Source: Triparma columacea | Lineage: Eukaryota > Sar > Bolidophyceae > Parmales > Triparmaceae | Assembly (NCBI GenBank): GCA_030267965.1 | Contig: BRYA01000517.1 | Span: 1-22,355 of the forward strand | Direction of reading: 5' to 3' | Length of the DNA stretch: 22,355 nucleotides | Shown: positions 9,858 through 19,525 of the stretch, in pieces | Position numbering within the stretch: the first letter of the stretch is position 1 | Layout of the letters: each line of letters starts with the position of its first letter | The notes under the pieces: generated by a model | The model's database searches: none | The model's input: only the letters and a program-made list of their open reading frames with translations | Told to the model about the DNA's origin: nothing | Translations under genes and position numbers: made by a program

Positions 9858-10424
9858 ATGGCCAACGCTGAACTCTCCCCTACAACCTCCACGTCGCTCA
9901 TCTCCCTCCTCCAGGCCTCCAACATCAACTTCCTAGCCTGTGACTTTGATCTAACCCTAATTGACATCCACACCTCCGGTAATTGGCTCGGTACCATCCC
10001 AGACCTCTGCACTCACGTCCGTCCCAACTTCACCAAGCTCATAGGCGACGCCCTCCGCACCCCCGGCATGCACGTCGCCATAGTAACCTTCAGTCCCCAG
10101 ACCGCTGTCGTCCGTGACGTTTGCAGGGAGGTCTGGGGTGACCTATCTGACAAGATTGTCATCAGAGGAGGGGACAGGACCTGGAGCTACGAGGGGGGGG
10201 GGAGCCAGGACAGGAAGCAGTCTCACATGGCCAGCGCCGTCGAGGAGCTCCTGTCAATAGACCCGACTGCCACGGTAACGAGGGCTACCACACTTCTGCT
10301 GGACGATGATGCGGACAACATCAAGGTCGCACTGAGGGAGGGGGTGAGGGCGGTTTGGATCAACCCGAGGGAACCGGACAAAATGGAGGAACACCTGAGA
10401 GAACTACTCGGAACTGGCACTTGA
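9858..10424 (+). CDS. HAD-like hydrolase/phosphatase
   Basis: An uninterrupted frame of 188 residues with the four HAD signatures. CDFDLTL gives the nucleophile Asp29 and acid/base Asp31. VTFS provides the motif II Thr77. Lys120 in DRKQSH fits motif III. LLLDDDADN at 146-154 supplies the motif IV acidic residues that hold Mg2+. HAD enzymes usually hydrolyse phosphoesters through an aspartyl-phosphate; the substrate cannot be inferred here. No signal peptide or membrane segment is present, so it is probably cytosolic. Little sequence lies between motif I and motif II, so any cap domain would be small. Its last codons (ELLGTGT, stop) begin the tandem array that follows, and a second copy of this stop-codon region occurs at about 10540-10561. 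It is one of the few intronless genes here. Confidence 0.82.
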   Translation: MANAELSPTTSTSLISLLQASNINFLACDFDLTLIDIHTSGNWLGTIPDLCTHVRPNFTKLIGDALRTPGMHVAIVTFSPQTAVVRDVCREVWGDLSDKIVIRGGDRTWSYEGGGSQDRKQSHMASAVEELLSIDPTATVTRATTLLLDDDADNIKVALREGVRAVWINPREPDKMEEHLRELLGTGT

Positions 10425-10870
10425 GGCAAAGGGGGAGGGGGGGGATAAAGTAGACCCAAACCATTTTTTCAAACTGAGAATCCATCTTAGTGGTGCTTCC
10501 CTTTCCCTTTTGTCTTCCCCTTTGATTTCCCCTTCGAACACTACTCGGAACTGGCACTTGAGGCAAGGGGGGTGGGGGGATAAAGTAGACCCAAACCATT
10601 TTTTCAAACTGAGAATCCATCTTAGTGGTGCTTCCCTTTTGTCTTCCCCTTTGATTTCCCCTTCGAGAACGGGAGATAAAGTAGACCCAAACCATTTTTT
10701 CAAACTGAGAATCCATCTTAGTGATGCTTCCCTTTCCCTCCCTTTGTCTTCCCCTTTGATTTCCCCTTCGAGAACGGGGGATAAAGTAGACCCAAAACCA
10801 TTTTTTCAAACTGAGAATCCATCTTAGTGGTGCTTCCCTTTCCCTCCCTTTGTCTTCCCCTTTGCCTTCC
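10403..10870. repeat. Four-copy tandem array of a convergent gene-gene junction
   Basis: A core beginning GATAAAGTAGACCC starts at 10444, 10579, 10675 and 10780, with period 135, 96 and 105 bases because of internal indels. It continues through CCATTTTTTCAAACTGAG and the minus-strand stop region. Copies 1 and 2 also begin with ACTACTCGGAACTGGCACTTGA, the 3' end of the HAD gene including its stop. Every copy carries, on the minus strand, a version of the Kelch protein's C-terminus: KGKTKG(G)KGKHH and stop, shortened to KGKTKGKHH in copy 2. Copy 1 adjoins the HAD gene and copy 4 is the real end of the Kelch gene. Copies 1-3 are therefore duplicated, untranslated gene ends. Confidence 0.95.
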
Positions 10871-13800
10871 CCTTCCCTCCGTGGTCCTCCTCCTCCGCCT
10901 CCCTCTCCTTCACCGTCCTCTTCATTTCCTCCAGTTCCCTCCTCATCCTGTCGATCTCGTACGTCATGCTGATGTTGGCCTCCCCCAGCCTCTCGTTCTC
11001 GTCTACCAGCTCGTTGAATTCAAGGTCCACCTCATCCTCGACCTTCGCCTCCTCCTCCCTCCTCCTCCTCTCCTCCTCCCTAACCTCGGCCCTCCTCTCT
11101 TCCACCCTCAAAGGCGCGCAAACCGTCCCCCTAACGAACGCCTGAACAATCTCAGCAGCAGCCACCCTGATCCTGGTGCTCTTCCACTCCCTGATGACCC
11201 CGAAGTCCCAACCCGTCTTCGTCATCCCGTCTGAGATCTCGCTGATCCCCGTCCGGGTGGTGTCTAGGATGTTCTCCGGAGGAACTGAAACAGCCATCTC
11301 AGGAATGTTTGTGAAGGCGTCAGAGAACGGGTTAGAGTCAATCACTGCTCCACCTAACCCGTCCTCCTCGACCATCCCGTCAACCCTGCTGGTATCGGGT
11401 GCCGATCCCTTCCAGTTACCTCCTCCTCCACCACCTCCTCCGTACTTCGGTACCACCGTTACCCTAGCAGTGTCCTCGCTGCTGCTCGGTCTGGAGGTGG
11501 GATTAGGAGGGCCCAAGTCGGACCCTTTTTTTACTGCCATCGCCGCCTCCGCACCCGCTGCCGCCTCCGCACCCGCTGCCGCTCCCGTTGCCGCCTCCTC
11601 CTTGTTTCCCGCCCCCTCGCTCTCCCCCACCCCGAGGACCTCCGTAGCCCCCATCCCCAACCCTACCTCCTCCCCGGGCTCCATTATTCTGACGCTCAGC
11701 TGACCCCTAGCGGTGCTCCTGCTGGTGTTGATCTTCCTCGGCGAGTCCCTAATGACCCCGTCGTTCGGAGCTAGCTCCCTGTCCTCCATCCCGTCAACCA
11801 GCTCAACGTCATCCTCGTCCGCGACCCTCTTGGAACGGACCCAGGAGTCGAGATCCGACTTCCGCGCCCTCTCCTTCGCCTCCTCCTCGGCCACGGCCAA
11901 GTCCTTCCTGGTGATATCACCCTCCCCCCCCCCCAGGTCCCTCGGGTCAACCTGGCAGCTGATCTCTGCGTCGTGCTTTATCCTAACCAGCTCGTGCTCT
12001 ACCACAGTCGGCTGACCGAAGTCGACCATCATCTCGGCCTGGGCGCCCTTGGCGTGCCTGAGGATCCCGACCTCCTGGACCCTGCTAACGTCCATCCGAA
12101 GCATGAGGTCCTGCTGCTCCTTTATTTGGATTTTCAGCGCCGAGATCTTCACCTGGTGCTCCCTTATCTTCTTCTTCAATGCCGCCCCTTCCTCTCCCAT
12201 CTCTGCCTTGAGCTTCTCCCTCTCGGCCTTGAGCTTGGCAACCTCATCGGTCAGCTCGCTAATGATATCCTCGAGGCGGATGCGTTCCTGCCTCTCGGCG
12301 GCGGCCTCCTTGGATGCTATAATTTTCTCCCTCTTGAAATTCGTCAAAGCCTTCTCTATCGACTCCGTGTCTACCCCCAACGAAGCCAAGATGTCGGCCG
12401 CGGAAGCCGAATGGGATAGCGGAGGGTTCTTCGTGTCTGATGCAAACCTAATGGTAGTTGAGGCGTTCGAGGATGCAAAAGAGGCTGCTGAGGGGTCATG
12501 TGCGAGGGTCGGCGTCGAGGCTGAGTTGTACATCGTCCGGCCGTTCCCTTCGTTCACAAGGGAGGTGAAGTCGCCTCCCCTGAGCTCGAACTCTGCGGGG
12601 TCATCCCCGCCGCAGCCCTGGTTCTCCCACTCCAGGCTCAGGGCCCAGCAGTCGCTGGAGACGCTGACGGAATTGAAACCCCCGTACAGCACGGCATAGC
12701 GGCCCCCGTCCCTCTCTATGTTCTGGTTCAGGTTGGCCCCGGTCAGCGTGACCGCCTCTGGGTCTGCAGTGCCTAGGAGCGCCGCGGAGCCGTGCTCGCT
12801 ACTCGTCGCCAGAGTGCAGTCGTATCTAGGGCTAGGGTGGGTGACTCCGGTCCTGCCTCGGCGGGAGAGGGGGGGGGGGGGGGGGCGACGATGGAGGGGG
12901 CGGTTTAGCTGTGTGACGACGCGCTCAACCCGTAGTCCGAACTTTTCCAGCGACTCGCTTTTCCAGCGGCTCGCTTTTCCAGCGACTCGCTTTCGCTACC
13001 CGCCATCTCACCTTATCAGCTTCCACTCCCTCGTTTTAAAGTCGAAGGCGGTGATGTCGTGCGAATAAACAACGTGGCCGTCTCTCCTCCGGGTGCGCTT
13101 GAATCTGCGCCTAGATTTTTCGTCGTCCTTAGTGTTGGAGGATAAACATGCGCCCCCAAAGATGATGAGGCAGCTGCTCTCACTGTCGCCGCTGTCGACA
13201 AATTCATTCTCCTCGATCCTCGACGAAAAGGTTCCAACCGCTGCGGCGCAGTGGCCGAAGCGAGGGGCTGGTTCCTTCCCTATCCAACTCCCAATGATGG
13301 TCCAGACGAAGGTCTCCGTGTCGAGGATAGCCAGGTCATTGAGGAGTTCCCCGTCCCCCGCAGCTCCACCAAAGATGGCCAGTTGATTGTTGGAAAGACG
13401 AGTGGCGGTATGGCCGTATCGGGGACGAGGAGGGGCGCCTTTGGCTGCCGCGCGGTTCCAGAAAGCCATCCTCGTGCCCTTGGACCCCATGCTCGATTCT
13501 TCTGTCCCCTCAAGGTCGGCAATCCTAACCCAGTATAAGGCGTTCGATGGGGCCTTTTTTCCACTTGGGGCTCCTCCGAACAATATCACGCAGGCGTTAC
13601 CTTCGTGGGACGCGATGGTGGTTGTGTGGGATTTTCGGGGCAAGGGGGAAAGCTTGGAAGGAATGTTCTTCCAAGTTAGGGGAAGGGAAGATGTGTTGAG
13701 GCACCAGCAGTCATCGAGGCACGTCCTGGGAGGGCGGTTGTCTGAGAGCACAGTCTAGAGGTTGTGGAGATGGAAAGGAAGGGGGGGTTAGATTACGCTT

Positions 13801-14361
13801 GTATATGTACCGGGGGCCACCAGGAGCAAAGCGCACCTTTTCGACAAAGCTCTTCTTTTTTATGAAACTAGCAGTCAAATCGTCCGTCCCCTCTGGGAGG
13901 TGGCACTCGTCGTTTCCTACTTCTCCCCTAGATGGGATAAGCATTGCTCCCTCGCCCCCGTGAATGTAAATACTAGGGCCCCAAATGAAGACACCACAGT
14001 GCATCCGAGCAGGAGGCAGAGGCTGAGGAGTAGGATGAGAAGAATCCTCGGGGGTGACGGGAAAACTTCTTCCGTCCTTGACGTCCCTGCCGGTCCCATC
14101 GCACAAAGGAAGCGACCACCGCTTCGTCTTCAAATTGAATACAGCAACACTGTTGGCCCGATTGTTTGTCTCCATACCAGCTACAATGTACATGTTCTCC
14201 CCTATTATGACGCTAGAGTGTCCATGACGGCTAGAAGGGGCGTGGGTCTCACAATTCACCTTGCCCCAGCGAAGGATCTTCTCGCGCTGAGGAGTGGGAG
14301 GCCTCTCATCATTTTCCGACCCTTCCTGGTCAAACAATGGGGGGGGCTGGTAGGGCGTCAT
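10824..14361 (-). CDS. Kelch-repeat beta-propeller plus coiled-coil protein
   Basis: Exons 14361-13837, 13754-13012 and 12852-10824 join in phase (0, then 2) to about 1098 residues. The first 480 or so form about six Kelch repeats, with PRPRYGHTATRL...LAIFGG, PAPRFGHCAAAV...IIFGG, HPSPRY...AVLYGG and DCWCLNT blades. The join over intron 2 gives WKLIR-TGVTHPSPRY, a textbook inter-blade sequence. A predicted coiled coil follows near 574-686 (IISELTDEVAKLKAEREKL), then an acidic and Ala/Gly-rich disordered region. A second coiled coil lies near 1016-1088, and the tail is Lys/Gly-rich, ending KGKHH. Kelch plus coiled coil recalls cell-polarity, cytoskeletal or vesicle-tethering scaffolds such as Tea1; the role here is inferred. 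The frame stays open upstream to about 14514 with no ATG, so ATG 14361 is the likely start. Two other splice choices for intron 1 are possible, and I prefer AAG|GTGCGC with CTCTAG|ACT. Confidence 0.85.
12942..12989 (+). repeat. 16-base direct repeat x3 in a Kelch-gene intron
   Basis: Three head-to-tail copies of CTTTTCCAGCGACTCG (one with a single substitution) lie in intron 2 of the Kelch gene, just inside its donor. The same intron has a run of about 17 G (C on the transcript) that forms its pyrimidine tract at about 12870-12886. Confidence 0.93.
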
Positions 14362-15447
14362 GAAGGTTGTAAGGGGATAGGGGGGGAGGTCTGAGCCAAA
14401 AGTCTGGGAGTTTGGGGGTTTGGAGTGGTGGTGTGTTCGATTTCGAGTGGTGGAGGTGGTCCAAGTTGTAACAGCAAAAATTCTGGCAGGCGCATTTGAA
14501 TGTGAGGCATTATTTCAATCGATTAGACGCACGTTTCTTCCCTCAAATTTTAATGAGAGACTCTGTTTGCGAATGGATGAGGTGGGTAGGGCGTGTTAGG
14601 CCATAGATTCCGGACGCCCAATGATATCCCCCACTGCGCACTTCCTGAGCCGGGTGGAAACTAGGAGAGAAGCTGGTCTGCTTGTCTACGTTAGCTTGGT
14701 CATCATTTGGCATGCATCGATGTATTATTATACGGCTGTATAGAAAGATTTCTTTCGGCTATGACAACAAGAAAAGGTGGGAGACTGGGGAGATGCCAAG
14801 TTTGTGGAGGAGACTCCCCGGAGGTTGGAGGAATAGGTGGTGCAGGTGGCGTGCGGTGCGTACCATATAGTAATGCTCGGCACGTCGGGCTCCATGTAAC
14901 GGTGTGGGGCGGAGAGGGGAGGGAGCTGGAGGCTGGAGGCTGGAGGGAATATCTTCAAGTGCGAGCAGGAGGAACAACTGGGGTGGACATGCGTGGAGGC
15001 GGATGAGGCAGGAGGGATTATAATCATATAAGGCTGTTGCGGCTGTTGTTATTATTAATCAATGACTCCTTTTGATGTCATTACGCCAGTTAGGGTTACT
15101 GAGTCGTGTGGATGTATGAATGTGATCGTCGTGAAGGCCGGAAAGATTCCTATTTATCCGTGAGAGCAAGCAATAAGCTATTTCTTGATCTTGGCTCTCT
15201 TACGCGCAGGCTCCCGAATCTTATCAGACTCGCTGTCCTCGTCGAGATGAATCATCTCCAAGCGCTACTCAAGGAATATGCTCACATTGAATATTTTTTA
15301 TCTTCGATGTGCTTTGGATATTTTTTTTTATTCCCAAATTGATAACGTCGCGGTTGCAACCTATACTGTTGTGCAAATAAAGCTTTTAACAGTGTCGAGG
15401 AGTCAAAATGTGCCCTTCTTGATGCAAAATTGCCACCGACAACTTTA
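14362..15447. other. Long spacer between divergent Kelch and Ku70 genes
   Basis: About 1.1 kb without a gene I can support. The minus-strand frame upstream of the Kelch start stays open to about 14514 and is Thr/Pro-rich. From 14762 the plus strand has an open frame starting MTTRKGGRLGRCQVCGG and continuing Gly-rich to 15006; it has one possible CxxC and no recognised family. On the minus strand at about 15260-15183 a 25-codon frame ends PARKRAKIKK and looks like a basic protein tail. An AATAAA lies at about 15376. T-rich DNA around 15290-15340 may contribute to the Ku70 promoter. I found no convincing tRNA fold. Confidence 0.4.
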
Positions 15448-17774
15448 ATGGACTCTGATGATGATGAATTCCCATCTTGGGCCGTTAAGTGAGTAATTTG
15501 GTCGATGCTGATCTAAAGTATCCCATTTCCCTCTCCGCAATCTCTCTCTCTCTCCTTCCCCATCCCAAAATCTCACCTCCCCCTCCACCTTTCCGTGACT
15601 TCCAGCATCCCTGCAGGTTCCAAGATCCAGAATCAGGCGCAACAGCAGGTGACTGATGCTGTTGGTGATAAGTCTGTCCCTATGGCAGGCACTGTTTCAA
15701 CCAAGGATACTACTAAGCTTGAGATAAAGAGTGAACCTCCCGTGCCCTACTCCTCTGCCTCCCACATCCTGCTCCTGATTGACACGACAAATCCCTCTGT
15801 GTACAAGAAGGCCTTACAGGTGTTATTTTCGCTGATGAGAACTGTCTCGTTCAGCGTGGCTACCGGGAGGTCATCCTCTCGCAACTGTGTCGGGGCACTT
15901 TGTTATCATGAGGAGGGATTGACGTTGCTGAAGAAGCTCGAACCCGCGACAAGTAAGGACGTTATCGCGGTGAACAGTTTTGTGGAGGACCCGCCTCCTA
16001 TGCCGCCCAAGTCTAGCAAAGGTTCCGGGGTGGCTGCAAGTGCTTCAAATAGGATAGGTGAGATGGGTCCATTGAAGAGTGCAGAGGAGCGTCAAGAGGA
16101 AAGAAAGCTAGCCCTAAGCGCGATCCAGTCCTAGTGCAGCCTAAGACTAGAGCAACCTAGCCCTAACGCAACTCTTTCCGCGACTTGCCTCGTCCCACCA
16201 ACAGGAACCAAATTCATTCCCATTCTGGCAGCTCTGAATAAGTCGCTGAGTTTGATGGCCCACTCCACGAACGACTACATCAAAAAGCCAACCGCATCCC
16301 AGGCCGCTGATGAGAAGAATATTTGGATCATCACGGACAAGGATGAAGTGACGGATGAGCTTGTGATGGCTTGCAGGGACGGTGAGGAGAATGGACTCAC
16401 CTACCACTGCTTGTACTTTGGTAGAGGCGACGGAACGTGCTGGGAGAGGATAGGGGGCGTAACGGTGATCGACGAGGAGGCGGCTAGCGACCCAGAGGAG
16501 GTGCTCCCGGCTTTGAGGACGCTCATCAACAAGGCGAGGAGGCTGTCGATCCTGGACCTTTCCTTGCCGACGGGCGGCAAACTCCGCGTCGAGATATACA
16601 AGCTCGTCGTGAAGAGGGGAAGACCCACAAGCGTGTTTGCGGATTCTCGCAACAACCAGCCAGTCAAGACTTTCACCAACAAACTCGCAAAGGATACAGG
16701 GGAGATCCTCCCCTCCAAGTCCATCGAGACGTTCATGGCTCTCGGCTCGTCCAAGGTCAAAGTAACTTCAAATGACATCCTGAAAATCAAGGAGTTGTCA
16801 AGCGGGGAGGAGGCGGCGGGTGTAATTGTAGGGTTCAAGCCGCTGAGTAGTCTAAGACTGGAGATAAGAGTGGATACGTCGTTCCACATTCATCCTCACG
16901 TCTCGGCCAAGAAGGTAGCCACAAAAGATGACGTGGTGAACGTAACGGCGTTCCAAGCCCTCTTGCGCGGCATGAAGCGGAAGGGCGTTTACGCTCTTGC
17001 TAGGATTCTCGTGAGGCACCCTGGCGTGCAGAGGTTCGCGGCGTTGACGGCAGCGGATAACGGGGGGCTCACGTGCATATGGCTGCCTTACGAGGACGAT
17101 CTACGCATCCCACCTCCAGTCCCGCAGCACAAGGCTGATTCGTTGCAGGTTGAGGCGGCTGTGAACATGTTCGAGGCGATTGACATAAGTGGGATCGAGT
17201 GGGGGTATAGGTGAGGGCAGCGAGCGAGGGGGTGCGGGGAAGCAGGCGTGGGGTAGCGATAGCATCGTCTAATCGTAAAGAGCTAAGAACTTAACACTCG
17301 CCCCCTTTCTTTCCCCCCAACCTACCAACCCGCAGCTTCAGGAACCCAAGCCTCAACACGTTTTGGAGGATGCTCGAAGGGGCCGCAATCGGGGTGCAAG
17401 GGGAGAAGGTGAATGACCTCGAAATATTTGAAGATGACGTGTTGGACGGCGCTGGGAGCGAAATCGAAGAGTTTGCTGGGAGCCTCCCCTTACACGTCGA
17501 GGTTGAGAAGAAGAGGAAGACGACGGCAGCTTATACTAAGGAAAAGAAGCCAAAGATATTGCCTGTCGACACGTCGGGGGTCGATTGGATGTTGAGGATC
17601 GAGAGTAGGACTGTCGAAGAAGTCACAGTTGACAAGCTCAAAAAGTATCTGAGATCCAAAGGTCTCCCTCTGGGGGGCAACAAGAGAGCCATTGTCGAGA
17701 GAATCTATGAGGATGCCGGGACAGCGGTGAGCGGTGTCGGTGTGGATGGGGGTATAACGGGGGGAATGATTTGA
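15448..17774 (+). CDS. XRCC6 (Ku70): Ku70, DNA end-binding subunit of the Ku heterodimer
   Basis: Exons 15448-15488, 15606-16057, 16205-17210 and 17336-17774 join in phase (2, 1, 2) to about 645 residues, slightly longer than animal Ku70. Ku70 pairs with Ku80 to form a ring that threads onto broken DNA ends and starts non-homologous end joining; it also acts at telomeres. The order fits: an acidic start (MDSDDDEFPSW), an N-terminal vWA-like domain with HILLLIDTTNPSVY and NIWIITDKDEV, then the beta-barrel core with LRVEIYKLVVKRGRP and GVIVGFKPLSSL. WGYR-SFRNPSLNTFWRMLEG spans the last intron and opens the C-terminal arm. The final 50 residues carry a SAP motif (VDKLKKYLRSKGLPLGGNKRAIV), which marks Ku70 rather than Ku80. 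A Lys/Arg-rich linker (EKKRKT) could be a nuclear signal. A small CT microsatellite lies in intron 1. Its end converges on EMC10 67 bases away. Confidence 0.94.
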
Positions 17775-17841
17775 CACTTATTTCAATGCACAAAGGTTGA
17801 AAAAAGCATTTTTGTGTTTGTTCGTCAACAGTTTTCATTGA

Positions 17842-18734
17842 TCACTTTCCTCCCTTAGGAGCTTCCTCGGCTGGAGCAGTAAGGGTCATGACGGCAACAG
17901 GGAGTATGATCCACCAGTACTTGCCGAGGAACGATTGCGACTGCTGCTTGGCCTTATTTTCCTTTGTTGGATCAGCCCCCATACTCTTGAAAGTAGTATC
18001 GCCCTTGGGTCGGGGCATGAGCTGAAGGCCCGGGGGCGGGCCGTTCTGGACCTTGAGGGGGATGCTGTCAGCCTTGTCGCCAAGGTCAATGTCGAAGCTG
18101 GTCTGAACAGCAGAAACGAATCTCTCTTTCAGTTTCTCAGAGTCCACCTCGCCACACAAGGAGCTGCGAGATGCGGTGGGGAGTTTCATTCGTATTAGTA
18201 ATGCATGTCGCGATTTCATCGCGCCACGCTCCTCCACCTTCCCGTTCTCACCTGGTTTTTGAGCTGGTCTTCTTGTTGGTGATCCTGTAGGTAGCTGACA
18301 GGGGCTCGCCGATCAAGTTAGGCGTCACCACTATCGATTCCTTCACCGTTCTCGACACTGAAGAACCGGGCAGCAGAAGGTTGCAGAACGGTATTGAGGT
18401 GATGGTGGCAGCAGAGTCGGGAGAATCGGTAGAAACCCTAATTGTGTAATACCACGTGCTAGTATCAACCGACGGCGAGGTAATAGGAAGGATCTGGAGA
18501 AAAGGGGGCGAGGGAGGGGCGAGGTGAGAAGTAGTAACCGGAAGGAATGCCGTAGAGGAGTGTATTTACATTTTTGTCTATGGCCGTGGTGCTCGTCTTT
18601 TGAGCTGTCAAGGGCTCCTCATAGCTTCTAAGTAACCACTCTCCATCAGAATCGGGTGTTGATATACGATGTTCTATTCTGAAGTTAATTGCATGACAGA
18701 AAGCAACGCAGAGAGCAACTACAAGGCCCCTCAT
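17842..18734 (-). CDS. EMC10: ER membrane protein complex subunit 10 (EMC10)
   Basis: Exons 18734-18570, 18493-18252 and 18163-17842 join in phase (0, then 2) to about 242 residues, the family's usual size. EMC10 is a lumenal/membrane subunit of the EMC insertase, which places tail-anchored and multi-pass proteins in the ER membrane. The protein opens with a signal peptide (MRGLVVALCVAFCHA) and a beta-rich lumenal domain (FRIEHRIS, TWYYTIRVST). Two separated cysteines, in IPFCNLLLPG and SLCGEV, match the pair expected in this family. GPPPGLQLMPRPKG follows, then one C-terminal membrane segment, FLGKYWWIILPVAVMTL, and a short tail. The SFLxKYWxxIxP segment is the clearest family mark. The splice join at ILPITSPSVDTSTWYY removes an in-frame continuation that would stop at 18465. 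The donor GTAAAT is weaker than others here. Family assignment rests on overall pattern plus the C-terminal anchor. Confidence 0.85.
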
Positions 18735-19525
18735 TCTAAATTATTTTTGTGCCATTTTTTCAGAAGTGAGGGTTAATATCAGATCCTATGAACATAGTTT
18801 ATCTAGAGCAGAGCGACTTCAGCTGTGTAGTAGGAATTCCTACTCTGGTGTTTACGTGTTTACTTTAAACCATGATATTTATCGCTTGCGCTACCTGTGA
18901 TACCGTCTTTAATCAGTGCCAACGAATTGCATCAAAACCAAAACCTTTCATTCATCATGAAGACTCTAATAAATATCATTGTATCAATTTATCACATTAA
19001 TAAATGTTCAAAACCTTCAAAAATGTCTTATTAGAAAATATTTTAAAAGATTATTTCAAATTAAATCTCAATAGCTAATATTACAATTATATATTAAATA
19101 TTATATTTTGAATGTCTTGATATATTTGTACTACCTAAATAAATATTTGAAATTTCTCAGGTGCAAAATATTTTTCTATATGATTTTTTGTAAATTTGTA
19201 AATCAATCAAGATTGATTTTAACATATATAAAGATATTGAGGAAAAAGCAAAGAATTTAGAAGACTTTCGAAAAATGTTGCGAGAAATTTTTGATGGAAT
19301 TATGGACCCAAGGCCGATCTCACGCACACCATGACTACGCGCCAATTCATCATTGACACGCCAGAGTCATGCACGCTCAGCCACGGAAGGCTTTGAGCAT
19401 CATAACACACACCTAAGCCAATCACATATATCACCAAAAGTCATTCCAATAAAAATATGTTCCTGATACAGTTCCACTACGATATCAAATTGTCACCCCT
19501 AACGCTCACCCCCACCCCTCCAAGC
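18735..19525. other. AT-rich gene-free block
   Basis: About 790 bases lie between the EMC10 start and the end of the kinase gene. From roughly 18900 to 19310 the sequence is strikingly AT-rich, with ATTAAATATTATATTTTG-like runs and many TAAAT/AAATATT words, in sharp contrast to the C/G-rich neighbours. Composition returns to normal over a few bases near 19310. Only a 62-codon frame is open on the minus strand and it resembles nothing. The EMC10 promoter should lie in the first part, before about 18900. Origin, centromere-like DNA or an insertion are all possible. Confidence 0.7.

Noticed and set aside
10403..10870. CRISPR-like array
   Set aside because: Units are 96-135 bases with no distinct spacers and they copy neighbouring gene ends, which is not CRISPR structure; the genome is also eukaryotic.
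11176..11703. Plus-strand frames antisense to the Kelch gene (also 12049-12699)
   Set aside because: They mirror the Ala/Ser-rich and coiled-coil coding exon on the other strand and show no domain.
14420..14460. tRNA-like GTTCGATTTCG box
   Set aside because: No matching acceptor, D or anticodon stems could be folded around it.
18465..18569. Continuation of EMC10 exon 1 to the stop at 18465
   Set aside because: The extension is low-complexity, and the spliced reading restores a typical EMC10 lumenal domain.
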